The position numbers and the translations under genes are program-made. 44,223 nt of DNA from Deinococcus indicus (GTDB lineage: Bacteria; Deinococcota; Deinococci; Deinococcales; Deinococcaceae), in NCBI RefSeq assembly GCF_002198095.1, contig NZ_NHMK01000017.1, positions 1 through 44,223 of the forward strand, in the 5' to 3' direction. The notes under the pieces are model-generated. The model was given only the letters and a program-made list of their open reading frames with translations, made no database searches and was not told the DNA's origin. This document shows, piece by piece, positions 30,548 through 40,672 of the stretch (within the stretch, counting starts at the first letter, position 1; each line of letters begins with the position of its first letter).

Positions 30548-30937
30548 ATGAACGAGACGAACATCCCCACGGACGAGGTCCTGACCCTGGAGGAACTGGC
30601 CGCCTACCTGAAGGTCAGCGAAACCACCGCCTACACCCTGGTGCGGAGTGGTGAGATCCCGGGCCGCAAGGTCGGCCGGGAGTGGCGTTTCCTGAAAGCC
30701 CGCGTGACCCACTGGCTGATGCAGGCCGGAACGGAGGAAGACATGGAGAAGACTGGATTCGTGCAGCGCGATGAACTGGGCGGGGAATTCAAGCAGGAAG
30801 GCGGCCAGGAATACGTGGCCCTCTGGCTCCCCATCACCCGCGAGGAGAAGGCCGCCCAGATCGAGAAGGCCACCCGCGACGGCGTGAACGTCAGCGAACT
30901 CGTCGCCGACTACCTCCGCACCTGGTCGAAGGCGTAA
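30548..30937 (+). CDS. Two-domain DNA-binding regulator: excisionase-type HTH plus ribbon-helix-helix
   Basis: A 129-residue protein. Residues 13-50 (LTLEELAAYLKVSETTAYTL, IPGRKVGREWRF) are a MerR/excisionase-type helix-turn-helix. Residues about 88-129 read as strand-helix-helix (YVALWLPI, EEKAAQIEKATRDGV, VSELVADYLRTW), like a CopG/Arc ribbon-helix-helix. A linker rich in Glu/Gly joins them. The start is firmly set by AGGAGGTG 5 nt upstream, a classical ribosome-binding site unlike the leaderless neighbours. A palindrome on the -35 suggests autoregulation. Confidence 0.82.
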   Translation: MNETNIPTDEVLTLEELAAYLKVSETTAYTLVRSGEIPGRKVGREWRFLKARVTHWLMQAGTEEDMEKTGFVQRDELGGEFKQEGGQEYVALWLPITREEKAAQIEKATRDGVNVSELVADYLRTWSKA

Positions 30938-30946
30938 CGGCAGGCA

Positions 30947-30999
30947 GCGGGAAGTGGTGAGCGGGGTGGGGGTTCCACCGTCCACTCACCACTTCCCGC
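30947..30999. terminator. Bidirectional hairpin between the regulator and the APH-like gene
   Basis: GCGGGAAGTGGTGAG pairs perfectly with CTCACCACTTCCCGC across 23 nt. As at 27979, the stem is framed by AACGGCAG and a CTGCTGTCCGTT-like sequence. Confidence 0.75.
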
Positions 31000-31014
31000 T
31001 TCCTGCTGTCCGTT

Positions 31015-31797
31015 TCAGAACAGTTCGTCGTGCAGGCGGTAGTACGCGAGTTTCGTGTCGTCCACCAGGGCGCGGCCGTACAGGTCGAGGAACATCCCGG
31101 CATAGCGTTCGCCCAGTTCGCTGCGGACGCTGCGATGGGCGAGGGCGAGGTCGGCGTGCCGGTCGGCGATGCCGAGGCGGCCCACATCGATCAGGCCTTC
31201 CACGTACTCGCCGTTCAGGATGATGTTGTCCAGCGTGGCGTCCCCGTGCGCCACGACCAGATCGTCCTGGGGCGGGCGGGTGCGGGCCAGTTCGTTGAAG
31301 ACGCTGGTGGCGCTGCGTCCGGCGTGGTCGTCGTCGAAGTCGTGGGCGTCGATCAGTCCGGCCTGCACGCGTTCGCGGGCCAGGGGCAGGGTCACGTCCA
31401 GCGTCTGCCGGAACGGGCAGTCCCGGATGGGCAGGGCGTGCAGTTCCCGCAGGGCGCGGGCGAGCAGGTTCACGACCCGCTCGGGGTGCAGCCGCGCGTC
31501 GGGGTGGCTCATGGGAATGCCGCTCAGGCGGGTCATGGCCAGGAATTCCCGGTCCCCTTCGACCTCGAAGGCCACGAGCTGCGGGGCGGGGATGCGCCCG
31601 GCCAGCCAGCGCAGCCGCTCGCGTTCCTGTTGCAGGGTGCCGGCAGCGTGCGGGGTGCGGGCCTGCACCTTCAGGACGTGGCGGGTGGATCGCCAGACCT
31701 GCGCGCCGCTCTGGCCGCCGCTCACGCGTTCCCAGCGGGCGGCGGGCAGCGCGCGTTTCAGGGCGTCGGGCAGGGTCGGGCGGTCGGGCGCACTCAC
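31015..31797 (-). CDS. Aminoglycoside 3'-phosphotransferase-like kinase
   Basis: A 260-residue protein with the APH fold and close resemblance to the APH(3') class. It has [14 protein letters not shown] (catalytic loop, HGDxxxxN), [20 protein letters not shown] (magnesium-binding Asp and the APH(3') GRxGxADR signature) and [14 protein letters not shown], and it ends YYRLHDELF like known APH(3') enzymes. The N-terminal lobe has VLKVQAR with the ATP-binding lysine. GTG at 31797 is the likely start. It would phosphorylate the 3'-OH of kanamycin-type aminoglycosides or a related metabolite. No mobile element touches it, so it is probably an intrinsic gene. Confidence 0.85.
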   Translation of the reverse strand: MSAPDRPTLPDALKRALPAARWERVSGGQSGAQVWRSTRHVLKVQARTPHAAGTLQQERERLRWLAGRIPAPQLVAFEVEGDREFLAMTRLSGIPMSHPDARLHPERVVNLLARALRELHALPIRDCPFRQTLDVTLPLARERVQAGLIDAHDFDDDHAGRSATSVFNELARTRPPQDDLVVAHGDATLDNIILNGEYVEGLIDVGRLGIADRHADLALAHRSVRSELGERYAGMFLDLYGRALVDDTKLAYYRLHDELF

Positions 31798-31887
31798 GTC
31801 CCGCAGTGTGGCAGCGGCGCGGACGTTCAGGCAAGTGTGAAGTCCGACCGCGTCCGCCCGCGCCCCGGCGGCGGCCATCATGAGGGC

Positions 31888-32595
31888 GTGACTCCTTCCC
31901 CCCCTGCCCGGCCCCCATCTGCCGCCCGGACCTCCACCGCCGAGCCGTCCAGGCGTGAGTGGTTCAGTGAACTGATCGGCCGCACGCGCTTCGTGGTGCT
32001 GATCGCGGTGATCGCGGTGCTGCTGGTGTCGTTCAGTCTGTTCCTGCAGGGCACGCTGCTGGCGCTGCACACCATCTGGGATTCGTGGCGGGACACGCTG
32101 ACGCAGGGCGTCGCCAGCCAGAAAGGAGAGCTGGCGGTGGAATTCCTGGAGATCGTGAGCACCATGCTCAAGGCGGTGGTGTTCTACCTGATCGGGGTGG
32201 GGCTGTACTCGCTGTTCATCACGCCCCTGAACCTGACCTCGGCGCTGGGCGTGGAGAGCCTCGCGGACCTGGAGCAGAAGGTCGTGTCGGTGATCATCGT
32301 GATTCTGGGCGTCACGTTCCTGGAGCATTTCGTGCGCTGGGAAAAGCCCCTGGACACCCTGTACTTCGCGGGCGCGCTGGCGCTGGCGGGCGGGGCGCTG
32401 GTGTTCTTCCAGCGGGTCCACCGGGGCAGCGGCGGGGACCTGGGGCAGCCGCAGGCGAAACTGCGCGCCCGGCAGGAACTGTTCGAGAACGACACCGAGC
32501 AGCGGCACATCGACGACCACGACGTGGCGCTCGCCGAGCAGGCCACCCTGGCCAAGCAGTCCGGCAAGGTGGACGCCGCCGAGGGCAGCGGCTGA
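31888..32595 (+). CDS. YqhA/UPF0114-like membrane protein
   Basis: A 235-residue membrane protein. The first hydrophobic segment ([21 protein letters not shown]) follows a Pro/Ser-rich N-terminus. Then come [42 protein letters not shown] and [17 protein letters not shown], four segments in the arrangement of the UPF0114/YqhA family. The C-terminus is a charged cytoplasmic tail rich in Glu, Gln and His. Function unknown. GTG at 31888 is assumed, 6 nt after a CATCAT box. Confidence 0.75.
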   Translation: MTPSPPARPPSAARTSTAEPSRREWFSELIGRTRFVVLIAVIAVLLVSFSLFLQGTLLALHTIWDSWRDTLTQGVASQKGELAVEFLEIVSTMLKAVVFYLIGVGLYSLFITPLNLTSALGVESLADLEQKVVSVIIVILGVTFLEHFVRWEKPLDTLYFAGALALAGGALVFFQRVHRGSGGDLGQPQAKLRARQELFENDTEQRHIDDHDVALAEQATLAKQSGKVDAAEGSG

Positions 32596-32661
32596 CCCGG
32601 CGCGCCAGGGTGGGGGGGGCGGAACGTGAGCGGCGCGGCCACCCCCCCGCCCCGGCGCGGG

Positions 32662-32667
32662 TACACT
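32662..32667 (+). promoter_or_regulatory. Leaderless-type -10 box of the 32675-34826 operon
   Basis: TACACT ends 7 nt before the ATG at 32675. Confidence 0.5.
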
Positions 32668-32674
32668 GTGCAGA

Positions 32675-33601
32675 ATGAGGGTTGGTCTGCTTGAATCCCG
32701 CGCCGCGAGGCTCCCCACGTACTGGTCGGCGTACCTGAAAGAACTGGGGGCCGAGGTCGTCGTGCCCTCCCTGAGTGACGCCGAGTCCCTGGCCCTGGGC
32801 CGCGAGAGCCTGCCGGGCGAACCGGCCCCGGTGCAACTGGCGCTGGGCCGCATCCTGTCGCTGGGCCGCGTGGATCTGGTGCTGCTGCCGCAGTGGGCCG
32901 CCGTGAGCGGCGACGCCTGGAGCGAGGCGCTGCCGGAACTGCTCGCGCGGCGCATCAGTGGCCTGCCGGCGCTGCTGGGCGTGCCGGACCGCCCGGACCT
33001 GATGGAAGGCGCGGCGGCCGAGGTGGGCATGCGCGTGTCGCAGAGTGCCGGCCGGGTCCGGCTGGCCATCGAGAAGGTCCGTCCGCTGGGTACCGACCCG
33101 CGCGCCGAGATGCCGCCCCTGAGCCGCGCTTCCCGCCGCACGGTCGCCGTGATCGGCCCGCGCGCCCTGCTGGGCGAGGAGGCGCTGGTCGGCCCGCTGC
33201 GCGCCGCGCTGGACGACCTGGGGCTGTACCCGGTGTTCAGCCATGAACTGCCGGTCCCGGACGTCCTGAAACGCGCCGAGCGGATCGAGCAGCCGGACCG
33301 GGCGGCGCCGGGCGACCTGGAACTGTTCGGCGCGCTGTCGCTGCTGAGCGGCAAGGCCGCCGTGCGGGGCTTCGTGTTCGTCGTGCCGGCCGGTGACGGC
33401 AGCGCCGGGGCCGCCGCGACGCGACTCTCGGCGCGGCTGCACAAGCCCTTCACGGTCCTGACCGTGGACGGCGTGCAGACGGACTTCCCGGAACTCGCGC
33501 TGCTGGCGGGCCGCCTGGACGCCACGGCCACGGCCCGGCCGGCCACGCCGGACCTGCCGGTCAGCGCCGCCGAACTGGCCGCCGGGGAGCGCGACGCATG
33601 A
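32675..33601 (+). CDS. Protein resembling 2-hydroxyacyl-CoA dehydratase activase-related (DUF2229-like) proteins
   Basis: A 308-residue cytoplasmic protein. [32 protein letters not shown] and the later VDLVLLPQ and [16 protein letters not shown] are reminiscent of the DUF2229/HgdC-related Rossmann-like domains. No cysteines for an iron-sulfur cluster are visible, so a dehydratase role is unlikely. The next gene overlaps its stop (ATGA). The assignment is weak; structural comparison would decide it. Confidence 0.6.
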   Translation: MRVGLLESRAARLPTYWSAYLKELGAEVVVPSLSDAESLALGRESLPGEPAPVQLALGRILSLGRVDLVLLPQWAAVSGDAWSEALPELLARRISGLPALLGVPDRPDLMEGAAAEVGMRVSQSAGRVRLAIEKVRPLGTDPRAEMPPLSRASRRTVAVIGPRALLGEEALVGPLRAALDDLGLYPVFSHELPVPDVLKRAERIEQPDRAAPGDLELFGALSLLSGKAAVRGFVFVVPAGDGSAGAAATRLSARLHKPFTVLTVDGVQTDFPELALLAGRLDATATARPATPDLPVSAAELAAGERDA

Positions 33602-33978
33602 AGTGGTGGGGCTGGCTGACCACCCCGGACCCCGATCCGGGGTTCACGGTGCCCAAACTGCTGAAACTGATGGTCCGCGTGATGCTGTTCGCGCTCGTGG
33701 CGACGCTGCTGAGCACGCTGCTGCAACTCACGCCGCTGGGACCGTACCTGAACACCTGGTGGGGCAGCCTGCTGTTCGTGCTGGCGCTGTACATTCCGCT
33801 GGCGCGTTTCATGTCGGTGGATACCTTCGTGCCGCGCCGCCTGCAGGCCCGCGCGGACGCCGCCCGTGGGCGCAGTGCGACCGGTCAGCGGTCGGCGAGC
33901 AGCGCGCAGCGCCGCAAGGAACGTAACCGCTACGCCGGGGTCCGCAAGGGCGCGCCCAAGTACGGGGGCCGCCGGTAG
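33598..33978 (+). CDS. Small membrane protein with basic C-terminal tail
   Basis: A 126-residue protein. Two hydrophobic helices (about 25-45 and 54-73: [20 protein letters not shown] and [17 protein letters not shown]) are followed by a long Arg/Lys/Ser-rich tail that could bind nucleic acid or acidic lipid. It begins with ATGA overlapping the previous gene and lies 14 nt before the phosphatidyltransferase, so all three form one operon. Family not recognised with certainty. Confidence 0.75.
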   Translation: MKWWGWLTTPDPDPGFTVPKLLKLMVRVMLFALVATLLSTLLQLTPLGPYLNTWWGSLLFVLALYIPLARFMSVDTFVPRRLQARADAARGRSATGQRSASSAQRRKERNRYAGVRKGAPKYGGRR

Positions 33979-33992
33979 GCACCGACCCCGCG

Positions 33993-34804
33993 CTGACGGG
34001 GAAACGACGCCCGGCCCAGGAGTGGAGCAGCAGCGTCTTCTTCCGGCCGGCCGCGCAGCGACTGGTGGACCCGCTGGCGCGTCTCAACGTGAACCCGGCA
34101 CATGTGGTGCTGCTGCACACGGCGCTGGGTCTGTACGCCGCGCTGCTGATCCACCGGGGCGAGCGCCTGCGTCCCGCCGCGCTGCTGCAGGTCAAGACGG
34201 TGCTGGACAACCTGGACGGGCAACTGGCCCGCGCGACCGGCCGCACCACCGAGACCGGCCGCTACCTGGATACCGAGATGGACCTGGTCGTGGATCTGGC
34301 GCTGAACGTGGCGGTCAGCGGCGCGGCGGGCGTGCCGGCCACGCTGCTCCAGAGCCTGATCATGACCGTGGAGTTCCTGTGGGAACGCGAGTTCCGTGAG
34401 GCGCGCGGCGAGGTGTTCCGCGACCCGCCCGCGCAGGCCGGGGACAATCCCCGCGTGCTGGCGGCCCTGAAGGCGGTGTACGCCGCCTACTTCACGCCGC
34501 AGGAGCGGACGCTGGGGGCGCTGTTCGAGCGGCGCCTCGCGCGCCTGACGGGCGGGGCGCCCACGGCCGACGACCGGGTGGCGTACACGCCGCGCGCCGC
34601 GAACGTCGTGACTGCCAACCTGGGGCTGTCCACGCAGCTGCTGCTGCTGGGCGCGTGCGTGCTGGCCGGCCGGCCGCGCCTGTATACCCGCAGCCTGCCG
34701 GTGCAGGCGCTGCTGCTGGCGGGCGTGCAGCTGTGGCGTGAGGACCGCGTGCGCCGGTCACGGGCGGCCGGGCCGGGCGGCACCGGGTCAGGCGGGGGCG
34801 CCGC

Positions 34805-34826
<22 letters not shown>
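33993..34826 (+). CDS. CDP-alcohol phosphatidyltransferase, apparent CTG start
   Basis: Integral membrane enzyme joining a CDP-alcohol to an acceptor alcohol in phospholipid synthesis. The full signature DGxxARx8Gx3Dx3D is present: D75, G76, A79, R80, G89, D93, D97. Family-like sequence ([19 protein letters not shown]) extends upstream of the first GTG at 34065. The frame is open from 33927, and no ATG, GTG or TTG occurs between 33927 and 34065. CTG at 33993, 14 nt after the previous stop, is the only credible start and gives 277 aa. Two hydrophobic segments flank the motif and others follow; the C-terminus is Gly/Ser-rich. The 3' end overlaps the convergent DUF2270 gene by 22 bp. Confidence 0.85.
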
Positions 34827-35479
<653 letters not shown>

Positions 35480-35510
35480 CAGCGGCCCTCCGGGGCGGGG
35501 CGGGCGGCCC

Positions 35511-36152
35511 TCACAGGAAGGGGTTGCTGCGCCGCTCGTGCCCGACGCTGGTGCGGGGGCCGTGACCGGGGTACACGGCCGTGTCGTCCGGGAGGGTCAG
35601 CAGCTGCGCGCGGATGCCCGCCAGCAGCTGCGGGTGGTTCCCGCCGGGCAGATCAGTGCGGCCGATCCCGCCCTGGAACAGGGTGTCCCCGGCGATCACC
35701 ACGCCGGGCGCCACGAACACCACGTGCCCCGGCGCGTGCCCCGGCAGGTGCCGCGCCGTCAGGGTCAGGTCGCCCGCCGTGAAGGTCTGCCCATCCGTGA
35801 TGTCGTGGTCGGGCGGGGCGGGCTGCGTGAACGGCAGGTTCCAGCGGGCGGCACTCTGCGCGCCCAGCGCGTACAGGTCCCGGTCGGCGGGGTGCAGCCA
35901 CACGGGCACGCCCAGCTGCTCGCGCAGCGGCTGCACCGCCCCGATGTGATCGAAGTGCGCGTGCGTGAGCAGGATGCCCGTGACGGTCACGCCGCTCCCG
36001 GCGACGAGCGCGGCGATGCGCCCGGCGTCGTCGCCCGGATCGATCAGGAAGCCCTGCCCCTGCTCGCCCGCGATCAGCACGGCGTTCTCCTGAATGGGAC
36101 CGGTGGGCAGCGACCAGACGCGCAGCGGGCCGTGCGTGAAGGGAGCAGTCAT
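35511..36152 (-). CDS. MBL-fold hydrolase (glyoxalase II-like)
   Basis: A 213-residue metallo-beta-lactamase-fold enzyme. The metal motif is T-H64-A-H66-F-D68-H69, with further ligands in [14 protein letters not shown] (His), [15 protein letters not shown] (Asp) and [14 protein letters not shown] (His). The pattern and the ending NPFL match YcbL-type glyoxalase II-like hydrolases acting on thioesters such as S-lactoyl-thiols. Two zinc or zinc/iron ions are expected. A TAGACT box lies 7 nt upstream of the start. Confidence 0.92.
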   Translation of the reverse strand: MTAPFTHGPLRVWSLPTGPIQENAVLIAGEQGQGFLIDPGDDAGRIAALVAGSGVTVTGILLTHAHFDHIGAVQPLREQLGVPVWLHPADRDLYALGAQSAARWNLPFTQPAPPDHDITDGQTFTAGDLTLTARHLPGHAPGHVVFVAPGVVIAGDTLFQGGIGRTDLPGGNHPQLLAGIRAQLLTLPDDTAVYPGHGPRTSVGHERRSNPFL

Positions 36153-36159
36153 GCCCCGG

Positions 36160-36165
36160 AGTCTA
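36160..36165 (-). promoter_or_regulatory. Leaderless-type -10 box of the MBL gene
   Basis: TAGACT on the minus strand ends 7 nt before the ATG at 36152. Confidence 0.5.
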
Positions 36166-36185
36166 CCGCCCGGCCGGGGCGGCCG

Positions 36186-37130
36186 TCAGGCGTGCCCGAG
36201 GGCGTCGCGCAGCGCCAGCGCGAACACCTGAAAGCTCAGGCTGGGGCTGGCGTAGGCCTCAAGCGCCTCCTGCAGGGCGTTCAGGGCGCTGTCGGCGCGG
36301 GCGCGCTGGTGGGGGGGCAGGGTGCGCCACACGAAACGCAGCGCCTCCGGGTGCCAGCCGGGATCGAAGCGTTTCTCGAGCGCCTCGGCCGCCTGCAACG
36401 CGGCGAGCAGGCCGTCGCCCAGCGCGTCCGTCAGGTCGCGGGCGTCGCCCAGCGCGGCGCTGACCTTCGCGGGGTCGCCCAGCACCCCGGCGCGCCCGGC
36501 GGCGAACGCGATCAGGTCCGGGTCCGGGGGGTGACCGGCGCGTTCCAGCGCCCGCTGGAGCGCGCGGTCCGGGGCGGGCGTGACGCTCAGGCGGGCGCTG
36601 CGGCTCACGATGGTCGGCAGGACCGAGCGGCGGTCCTCGGCCAGGAACACGAACAGCGCCCGGTGCGGGGGTTCCTCGACCAGTTTCAGCAGGGCGTTCG
36701 CGGCCTCCGGTCCCAGGTACTCGGCGCCGCTGACGATCACCACGCGCCGCGCGAAGGTGGGCCGCACCTCCAGGAATTCGAAGACGTGCGTCTCGTACTC
36801 GCGGGCCTTGTCACGCGCCGACAGGACCGCCCCGATGGGAATCAGCCGGCGCCGCGCGGCCTTGCCGGTCGTGGTCGTGGCGCGCGGCTCGACCAGCAGC
36901 ACGTCCGGGTGCCCCCCGGCCGCCAGCGCCCGGCAGGACGGGCAGGTGCCGCAGGCCTCGCCGTAGGGTCTGCGGGCGCCCGAGCAGTTGTGCTGCGCCG
37001 CGACCGCGCGGGCGACATCCAGTTTGCCCACGCGGGCCGGGCCGGTCAGCAGCAGCGCGTTGCCCTGGAAGGCGCCGGTCTGCTCCAGCAGCGGCCCGTG
37101 CAGGTCGGCCGGCAGCGGGGAGGCCGTCAC
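36186..37130 (-). CDS. holB: DNA polymerase III delta' subunit
   Basis: A 314-residue clamp-loader AAA+ protein. The N-terminal domain has a P-loop ([11 protein letters not shown]), a zinc module with [46 protein letters not shown] as the Walker B/sensor region, and [10 protein letters not shown] in place of the SRC motif. The C-terminal collar domain follows. As a clamp-loader stator it helps load the beta sliding clamp on DNA. GTG at 37130 overlaps the stop of the phosphoesterase gene upstream (GTGA), so the two are translationally coupled. Confidence 0.88.
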   Translation of the reverse strand: MTASPLPADLHGPLLEQTGAFQGNALLLTGPARVGKLDVARAVAAQHNCSGARRPYGEACGTCPSCRALAAGGHPDVLLVEPRATTTTGKAARRRLIPIGAVLSARDKAREYETHVFEFLEVRPTFARRVVIVSGAEYLGPEAANALLKLVEEPPHRALFVFLAEDRRSVLPTIVSRSARLSVTPAPDRALQRALERAGHPPDPDLIAFAAGRAGVLGDPAKVSAALGDARDLTDALGDGLLAALQAAEALEKRFDPGWHPEALRFVWRTLPPHQRARADSALNALQEALEAYASPSLSFQVFALALRDALGHA

Positions 37131-37879
37131 TTGCCGATGGCGAGGCGCGCGGCGAGCACCTGCGGCAGCCCCGCCTCCAGCGCCGCCTCCTGCGCGCGTT
37201 CGATGTCGTAGGTCACGCGGAAGACCTCGAAGTGCGCGCGGGCCGTGTCGAACACCGCGTAACTGGCCTGCGGGTTCCCGTCGCGCGGCTGCCCCACGCT
37301 GCCCGGATTCAGGATCACGCGGGTGCTGGGCGGCACCATGTAACTGCCGCCGTCCGTGAAGTGCTGCGCCTTGATCCAGTCGCCCACCGGAGAGTTCAGC
37401 GTGGCGTACACCGCCGGGACGTGCGTGTGCCCCACGAAGCCCAGGCGGCCCTGCCAGTGCCCGAAGGCCTCGCGGGCGGCAGGCACGGAATCCGTGTAGT
37501 CGTCCAGGCTGACGGGCGTGCCGTGCCGGTAGCGCGCCCCGACGTGCGGATCGTCGATCCCGTCGCGCCACAGGCGGACCCAGGCCACGTCCCGGTCGGA
37601 CAGGCGCGACAGCTGCCACATGAGCGCCATCGAGACGATCGAGTCTTTCGTCTCGCGGCGGCCGTCGGCGTACTGGAGCAGCATGTCGTCGTGGTTGCCC
37701 AGGACGCACACGGCGTCCAGGTCGCGCAGCGCGTCGAGGACCTCGCGGGGGTGCGGGCCGTAGCCGAGCGCGTCGCCAAGGTGGATGACCTGATCGTACC
37801 GGCGTTTCTCGGCGTCGTTCAGGACCGCCTGGAGGGCGGTGTGGTTCGCGTGAATGTCAGACAGCAGCAGGAGCCGCAC
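37127..37879 (-). CDS. Calcineurin-like metallophosphoesterase
   Basis: A 250-residue YfcE/MJ0936-type phosphoesterase. Metal ligands appear as [10 protein letters not shown] (D8, H10), [12 protein letters not shown] (Asp), VLGNHDDM (Asn-His) and VGHTHVP near the C-terminus. It ends with [11 protein letters not shown] as in this family. Substrate unknown: cyclic nucleotide, phosphodiester or diadenosine compounds are possible. Start is GTG at 37879, 7 nt after a TATCAT box. First gene of the holB operon. Confidence 0.92.
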   Translation of the reverse strand: MRLLLLSDIHANHTALQAVLNDAEKRRYDQVIHLGDALGYGPHPREVLDALRDLDAVCVLGNHDDMLLQYADGRRETKDSIVSMALMWQLSRLSDRDVAWVRLWRDGIDDPHVGARYRHGTPVSLDDYTDSVPAAREAFGHWQGRLGFVGHTHVPAVYATLNSPVGDWIKAQHFTDGGSYMVPPSTRVILNPGSVGQPRDGNPQASYAVFDTARAHFEVFRVTYDIERAQEAALEAGLPQVLAARLAIGK

Positions 37880-37886
37880 ACCGCCG

Positions 37887-37892
37887 ATGATA
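37887..37892 (-). promoter_or_regulatory. Leaderless-type -10 box of the phosphoesterase-holB operon
   Basis: TATCAT on the minus strand ends 7 nt before the GTG start at 37879. Confidence 0.5.
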
Positions 37893-37953
37893 GCGCGCGC
37901 CCCCTCATCCGAACGTGTGAAACCCGGAAGGCAGCACCCGGCGGGCGCCCCCG

Positions 37954-39024
37954 TCAGGGCCAGACGGTCACGCGGCCCGCGCGGGGGTCCAGGCGGGCGG
38001 GCGCGCCCAGCGGCAGCGTGAGTTGCGGGCTGGTGTGCCCGAAGTCCACGTTTGCCACGACCGGCAGGTCCGCGCGGCCCGCCTCGTTCAGGACGCGGCG
38101 CACCCAGCCGTGCAGGTCCTCGACCATTGCGGGCGTGTAGGTGCGGGGGCGGGCCAGGATCAGTCCGGCCGCGCCCGCCAGGACGCCCTGCGCGGCGTAG
38201 TTGCGCAGCCAGTACCCCACCTGATGCGGGGGCGGCACGTCGTTACTGGTTTCCAGCGCCAGGACCGCCCCGCGCCACAGGGCCGGTTCCGGCCAGCCGG
38301 GCGTGCCGTTCAGCATGTCCAGCACGTCCAGGCAGCCGCCCAGCAGGTGCCCCTGCGCGGGCGCGTCACCCTGGAGCCACACCCAGCCGTCGCCGGGGCG
38401 GAAGGTGCGCGGAACTTCCTGCGCGGCCTCGTCGGCCCAGTCGGGGCCACCCTGCGTCCATTCCGGGGCGGCCTCCAGATCGAAGGGCGTGGGCGGGTCC
38501 ACCAGCGCGCGCCGCAGCCCCCGCACCGTGAAGGGATGCATCCCGCCGTTCTCGGCGAGGTCGGTCAGGAGGGCCGGGCCGTGGTACGCCATGACGCCCG
38601 CCCGCAGGAACTGCGTGAGGGTCACGGTGGAGTCGCTGAAGCCCAGGAAGACCTTCGGGTGCGCGCGGATCAGGTCCGGGCGCAGGTGCGGCAGCAGGCG
38701 CACGCTGTCGTCCCCGCCGATGATGCTGACCATGCCGTCTATGTCCGGCGACTGGAGTGCCCAGTGCAGGTCGTCCGCGCGGGCCTGCGGGTTCGCCGCC
38801 AGGAAGTCCGGGCCGCGCAGCGCGTTCGGGGCGGGCACGACCTCCCACCCGAACTCCTGCGCGACCTGCCGCACCCCGGCGCGGTAGCGGTTCATGACCT
38901 CGGTGACGAACCCGCTCGAGAGGCTCAGCGCCGCCACCCGCGACCCCGGCCCCAGGCGCGGCGGACGCACGAACCCGCGCTGCACGGAGGGAAGCACCAG
39001 GGACGCCGGATCGGGAACGGTCAT
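37954..39024 (-). CDS. S66 peptidase, LD-carboxypeptidase/MccF-like
   Basis: A 356-residue serine peptidase of family S66. The triad is S130 in FLGFSDST, E258 in LALETSND and H330 in [21 protein letters not shown] and [10 protein letters not shown] are typical. The longer middle region and the WLQGD segment resemble the MccF branch, which cleaves acyl-sulfamoyl-adenylate antibiotics such as microcin C; classical members trim L,D-linked tetrapeptides in peptidoglycan recycling. The choice between the two cannot be settled by eye. No signal peptide. TAGGCT lies 7 nt before the start. Confidence 0.92.
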   Translation of the reverse strand: MTVPDPASLVLPSVQRGFVRPPRLGPGSRVAALSLSSGFVTEVMNRYRAGVRQVAQEFGWEVVPAPNALRGPDFLAANPQARADDLHWALQSPDIDGMVSIIGGDDSVRLLPHLRPDLIRAHPKVFLGFSDSTVTLTQFLRAGVMAYHGPALLTDLAENGGMHPFTVRGLRRALVDPPTPFDLEAAPEWTQGGPDWADEAAQEVPRTFRPGDGWVWLQGDAPAQGHLLGGCLDVLDMLNGTPGWPEPALWRGAVLALETSNDVPPPHQVGYWLRNYAAQGVLAGAAGLILARPRTYTPAMVEDLHGWVRRVLNEAGRADLPVVANVDFGHTSPQLTLPLGAPARLDPRAGRVTVWP

Positions 39025-39031
39025 GCCGGGC

Positions 39032-39037
39032 AGCCTA
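39032..39037 (-). promoter_or_regulatory. Leaderless-type -10 box of the S66 peptidase gene
   Basis: TAGGCT on the minus strand ends 7 nt before the ATG at 39024. Confidence 0.5.
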
Positions 39038-39094
39038 CCGCCGGGGCGTGCGGGCCGCCTGCGCCGACTGGCGTACCGGCCGCTGTTGAAAAGC

Positions 39095-39610
39095 TCAGGG
39101 GACCGTCAGGTCGAGGCTCAGCCAGTGCTCGGCGTACACGCGTCCGTCGCGGCGCACGGCGTCCGGCTGGGTGCCCCACACGCGGAACCCGGCGCGTTCG
39201 TACAGGCGGAGCGCGGCGGCCTGCGAGTCCATCACCGCGAGGTGCAGCGAGGTCACGCCCGCCCACGAGCGGGCCAGCTCCACCCCGGCCTGCACGAGCG
39301 CCGCGCCGACACCCTGCCCACGCGCGGTCAGGGCGACGGACACGCCGTACACGTTCACGCGGTGCGCCAGGGGTGGGGCCGCCTCACGCACCAGGGTCAG
39401 CAGGCCCACGAGGTCAGTGTCCAGGAAGGCGCCCAGCGTGACGCCCGGCGCGTCCGGCGCGAGGCGGGCGGCCAGGGCAGCGTCGTCCAGCGCGGTGAAC
39501 TCGGCGGCGCTGGCCAGGAAGGCGGCCGGGTCGGCGTGCAGCGCCGCCAGTCGCGCGGCCCGGTACGCGGGCGCGTCGGCGGGCGTCAGGCGGCGGACCA
39601 TGACGGTCAC
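39095..39610 (-). CDS. GNAT-family N-acetyltransferase
   Basis: A 171-residue acetyl-CoA-dependent acetyltransferase. [20 protein letters not shown] carries the GNAT motif A with the RGQGVG pyrophosphate loop. [27 protein letters not shown] is motif B. Residues [14 protein letters not shown] form the central strands. The substrate is unknown. GTG at 39610 is chosen because it overlaps the nitrilase stop (GTGA); the in-frame ATG at 39601 is possible. It is co-transcribed with the nitrilase-like gene. Confidence 0.9.
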   Translation of the reverse strand: MTVMVRRLTPADAPAYRAARLAALHADPAAFLASAAEFTALDDAALAARLAPDAPGVTLGAFLDTDLVGLLTLVREAAPPLAHRVNVYGVSVALTARGQGVGAALVQAGVELARSWAGVTSLHLAVMDSQAAALRLYERAGFRVWGTQPDAVRRDGRVYAEHWLSLDLTVP

Positions 39611-40548
39611 GCGGGTTCCGGCGCGCCGCCCAGCGTGACGATCCCGGCGGGCACGGCGCGGCTCACGCCGATGTGCCGGTCCCGCCAGTTCAGGACGTGC
39701 CCGTCCGCGCGGACGTGGCGGGTCAGGGTCAGGTCCAGATCCGTGACCAGCCAGCCCGGCTCGTTCCAGCCGAGCTGCGCCACGATCCCGTCCTCGGGCA
39801 GTCCGTTGTCGGACGGGGCGTAGATGCTGGCGGCGCCGTGCGCGTCCTCGACGGCGTACGTCCAGGGGGCGTCCGCGATCAGCGGGGCGTGCAGGGCGTA
39901 GCACTGGTTTTCGAGCGCGCGGGCCATACTGCCCACCCGCACGCGCGTGAACCCGGCGCGGCTGCCCGTGAAGGACGGCACGACCAGCAGTTCCGCGCCT
40001 GCCTCGGCCTGCGAGCGCGCCAGTCCCGGAAACTCGCTGTCGTAGCAGATCGCCACGCCAAAACGCAGCGTGCCGCCGGGCAGTGGCAGGTCGAACACCG
40101 CCGCGCCCTCGCCCGGCGCGACGTGCCACTCCTCGGCCTCGAAGCGGGTCATCAGCAGCTTGTCCTGATGGCCCTGCGTGCCGTCCGGGCCGAACACGAA
40201 CGCCCGGTTCACGAACGCCCCCGCGTGCGCGACCGGGTAACTGCCGGCCACGATGCCCACGCCGTACTCGCGGGCCAGCCGGGCGTGCAGCGCCACGAAC
40301 TCCGGCACGAAGGCCTGCAATGCCGGGCGCATCCCGATCACGTCATGGTGCAGGTCCGTGGGGAGCAGACTGACGAGTTCCAGCGGCGCGTACTCCGGGA
40401 ACACCAGCAACTCCGCGCCCTGGCCCGCCGCGTCTGCCACCCAGCGCGTCAGCTTGGCCTCGAAGGCCGCCCAGTCCGCCAGGAAGTCCACCGGGTACGC
40501 CGCCGCCGCCACCCGCACCCGTTCCACGCTGCCCTCATGCCCTGTCAT
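39607..40548 (-). CDS. Carbon-nitrogen hydrolase (nitrilase superfamily)
   Basis: A 313-residue amidase/nitrilase-fold enzyme. The triad is E52 (VFPEYAP), K130 (QDKLLMT) and C168 (AICYDSEFP). [13 protein letters not shown] and the RARALENQ-like [16 protein letters not shown] fit the superfamily. It would hydrolyse an amide of a small metabolite. The coupled acetyltransferase could act on the same compound (inference). TACACT lies 7 nt before the ATG, suggesting a leaderless transcript that also covers the acetyltransferase. Confidence 0.92.
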   Translation of the reverse strand: MTGHEGSVERVRVAAAAYPVDFLADWAAFEAKLTRWVADAAGQGAELLVFPEYAPLELVSLLPTDLHHDVIGMRPALQAFVPEFVALHARLAREYGVGIVAGSYPVAHAGAFVNRAFVFGPDGTQGHQDKLLMTRFEAEEWHVAPGEGAAVFDLPLPGGTLRFGVAICYDSEFPGLARSQAEAGAELLVVPSFTGSRAGFTRVRVGSMARALENQCYALHAPLIADAPWTYAVEDAHGAASIYAPSDNGLPEDGIVAQLGWNEPGWLVTDLDLTLTRHVRADGHVLNWRDRHIGVSRAVPAGIVTLGGAPEPA

Positions 40549-40555
40549 GCGCCCG

Positions 40556-40561
40556 AGTGTA
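40556..40561 (-). promoter_or_regulatory. Leaderless-type -10 box of the nitrilase-like operon
   Basis: TACACT on the minus strand ends 7 nt before the ATG at 40548. Confidence 0.5.
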
Positions 40562-40660
40562 CCCGCCCCGCTGCACGCGCACCGCCGCCAGATGACCTAT
40601 CTGCGCGGGTGCCACACGCCATCCGCCATCTGCCATCTGCTCTCCGCCCTCCCCCTCTGC

Positions 40661-40666
40661 TAGCGT
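40661..40666 (+). promoter_or_regulatory. Leaderless-type -10 box
   Basis: TAGCGT ends 6 nt before the ATG at 40673. Confidence 0.4.
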
Positions 40667-40672
40667 GCAGGC

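Noticed and set aside
32675..33601. Active 2-hydroxyacyl-CoA dehydratase subunit
   Set aside because: No cysteines for the iron-sulfur cluster; only a distant fold resemblance.
31015..33726. 903-codon minus-strand frame
   Set aside because: Only the last 260 residues are the APH-like kinase; the remainder is antisense to the YqhA-like gene and the following gene.
40612..40660. Short tandem GCCATCT-like heptamers before the gene at 40673
   Set aside because: Three imperfect units only; could be chance in a pyrimidine-rich promoter region.
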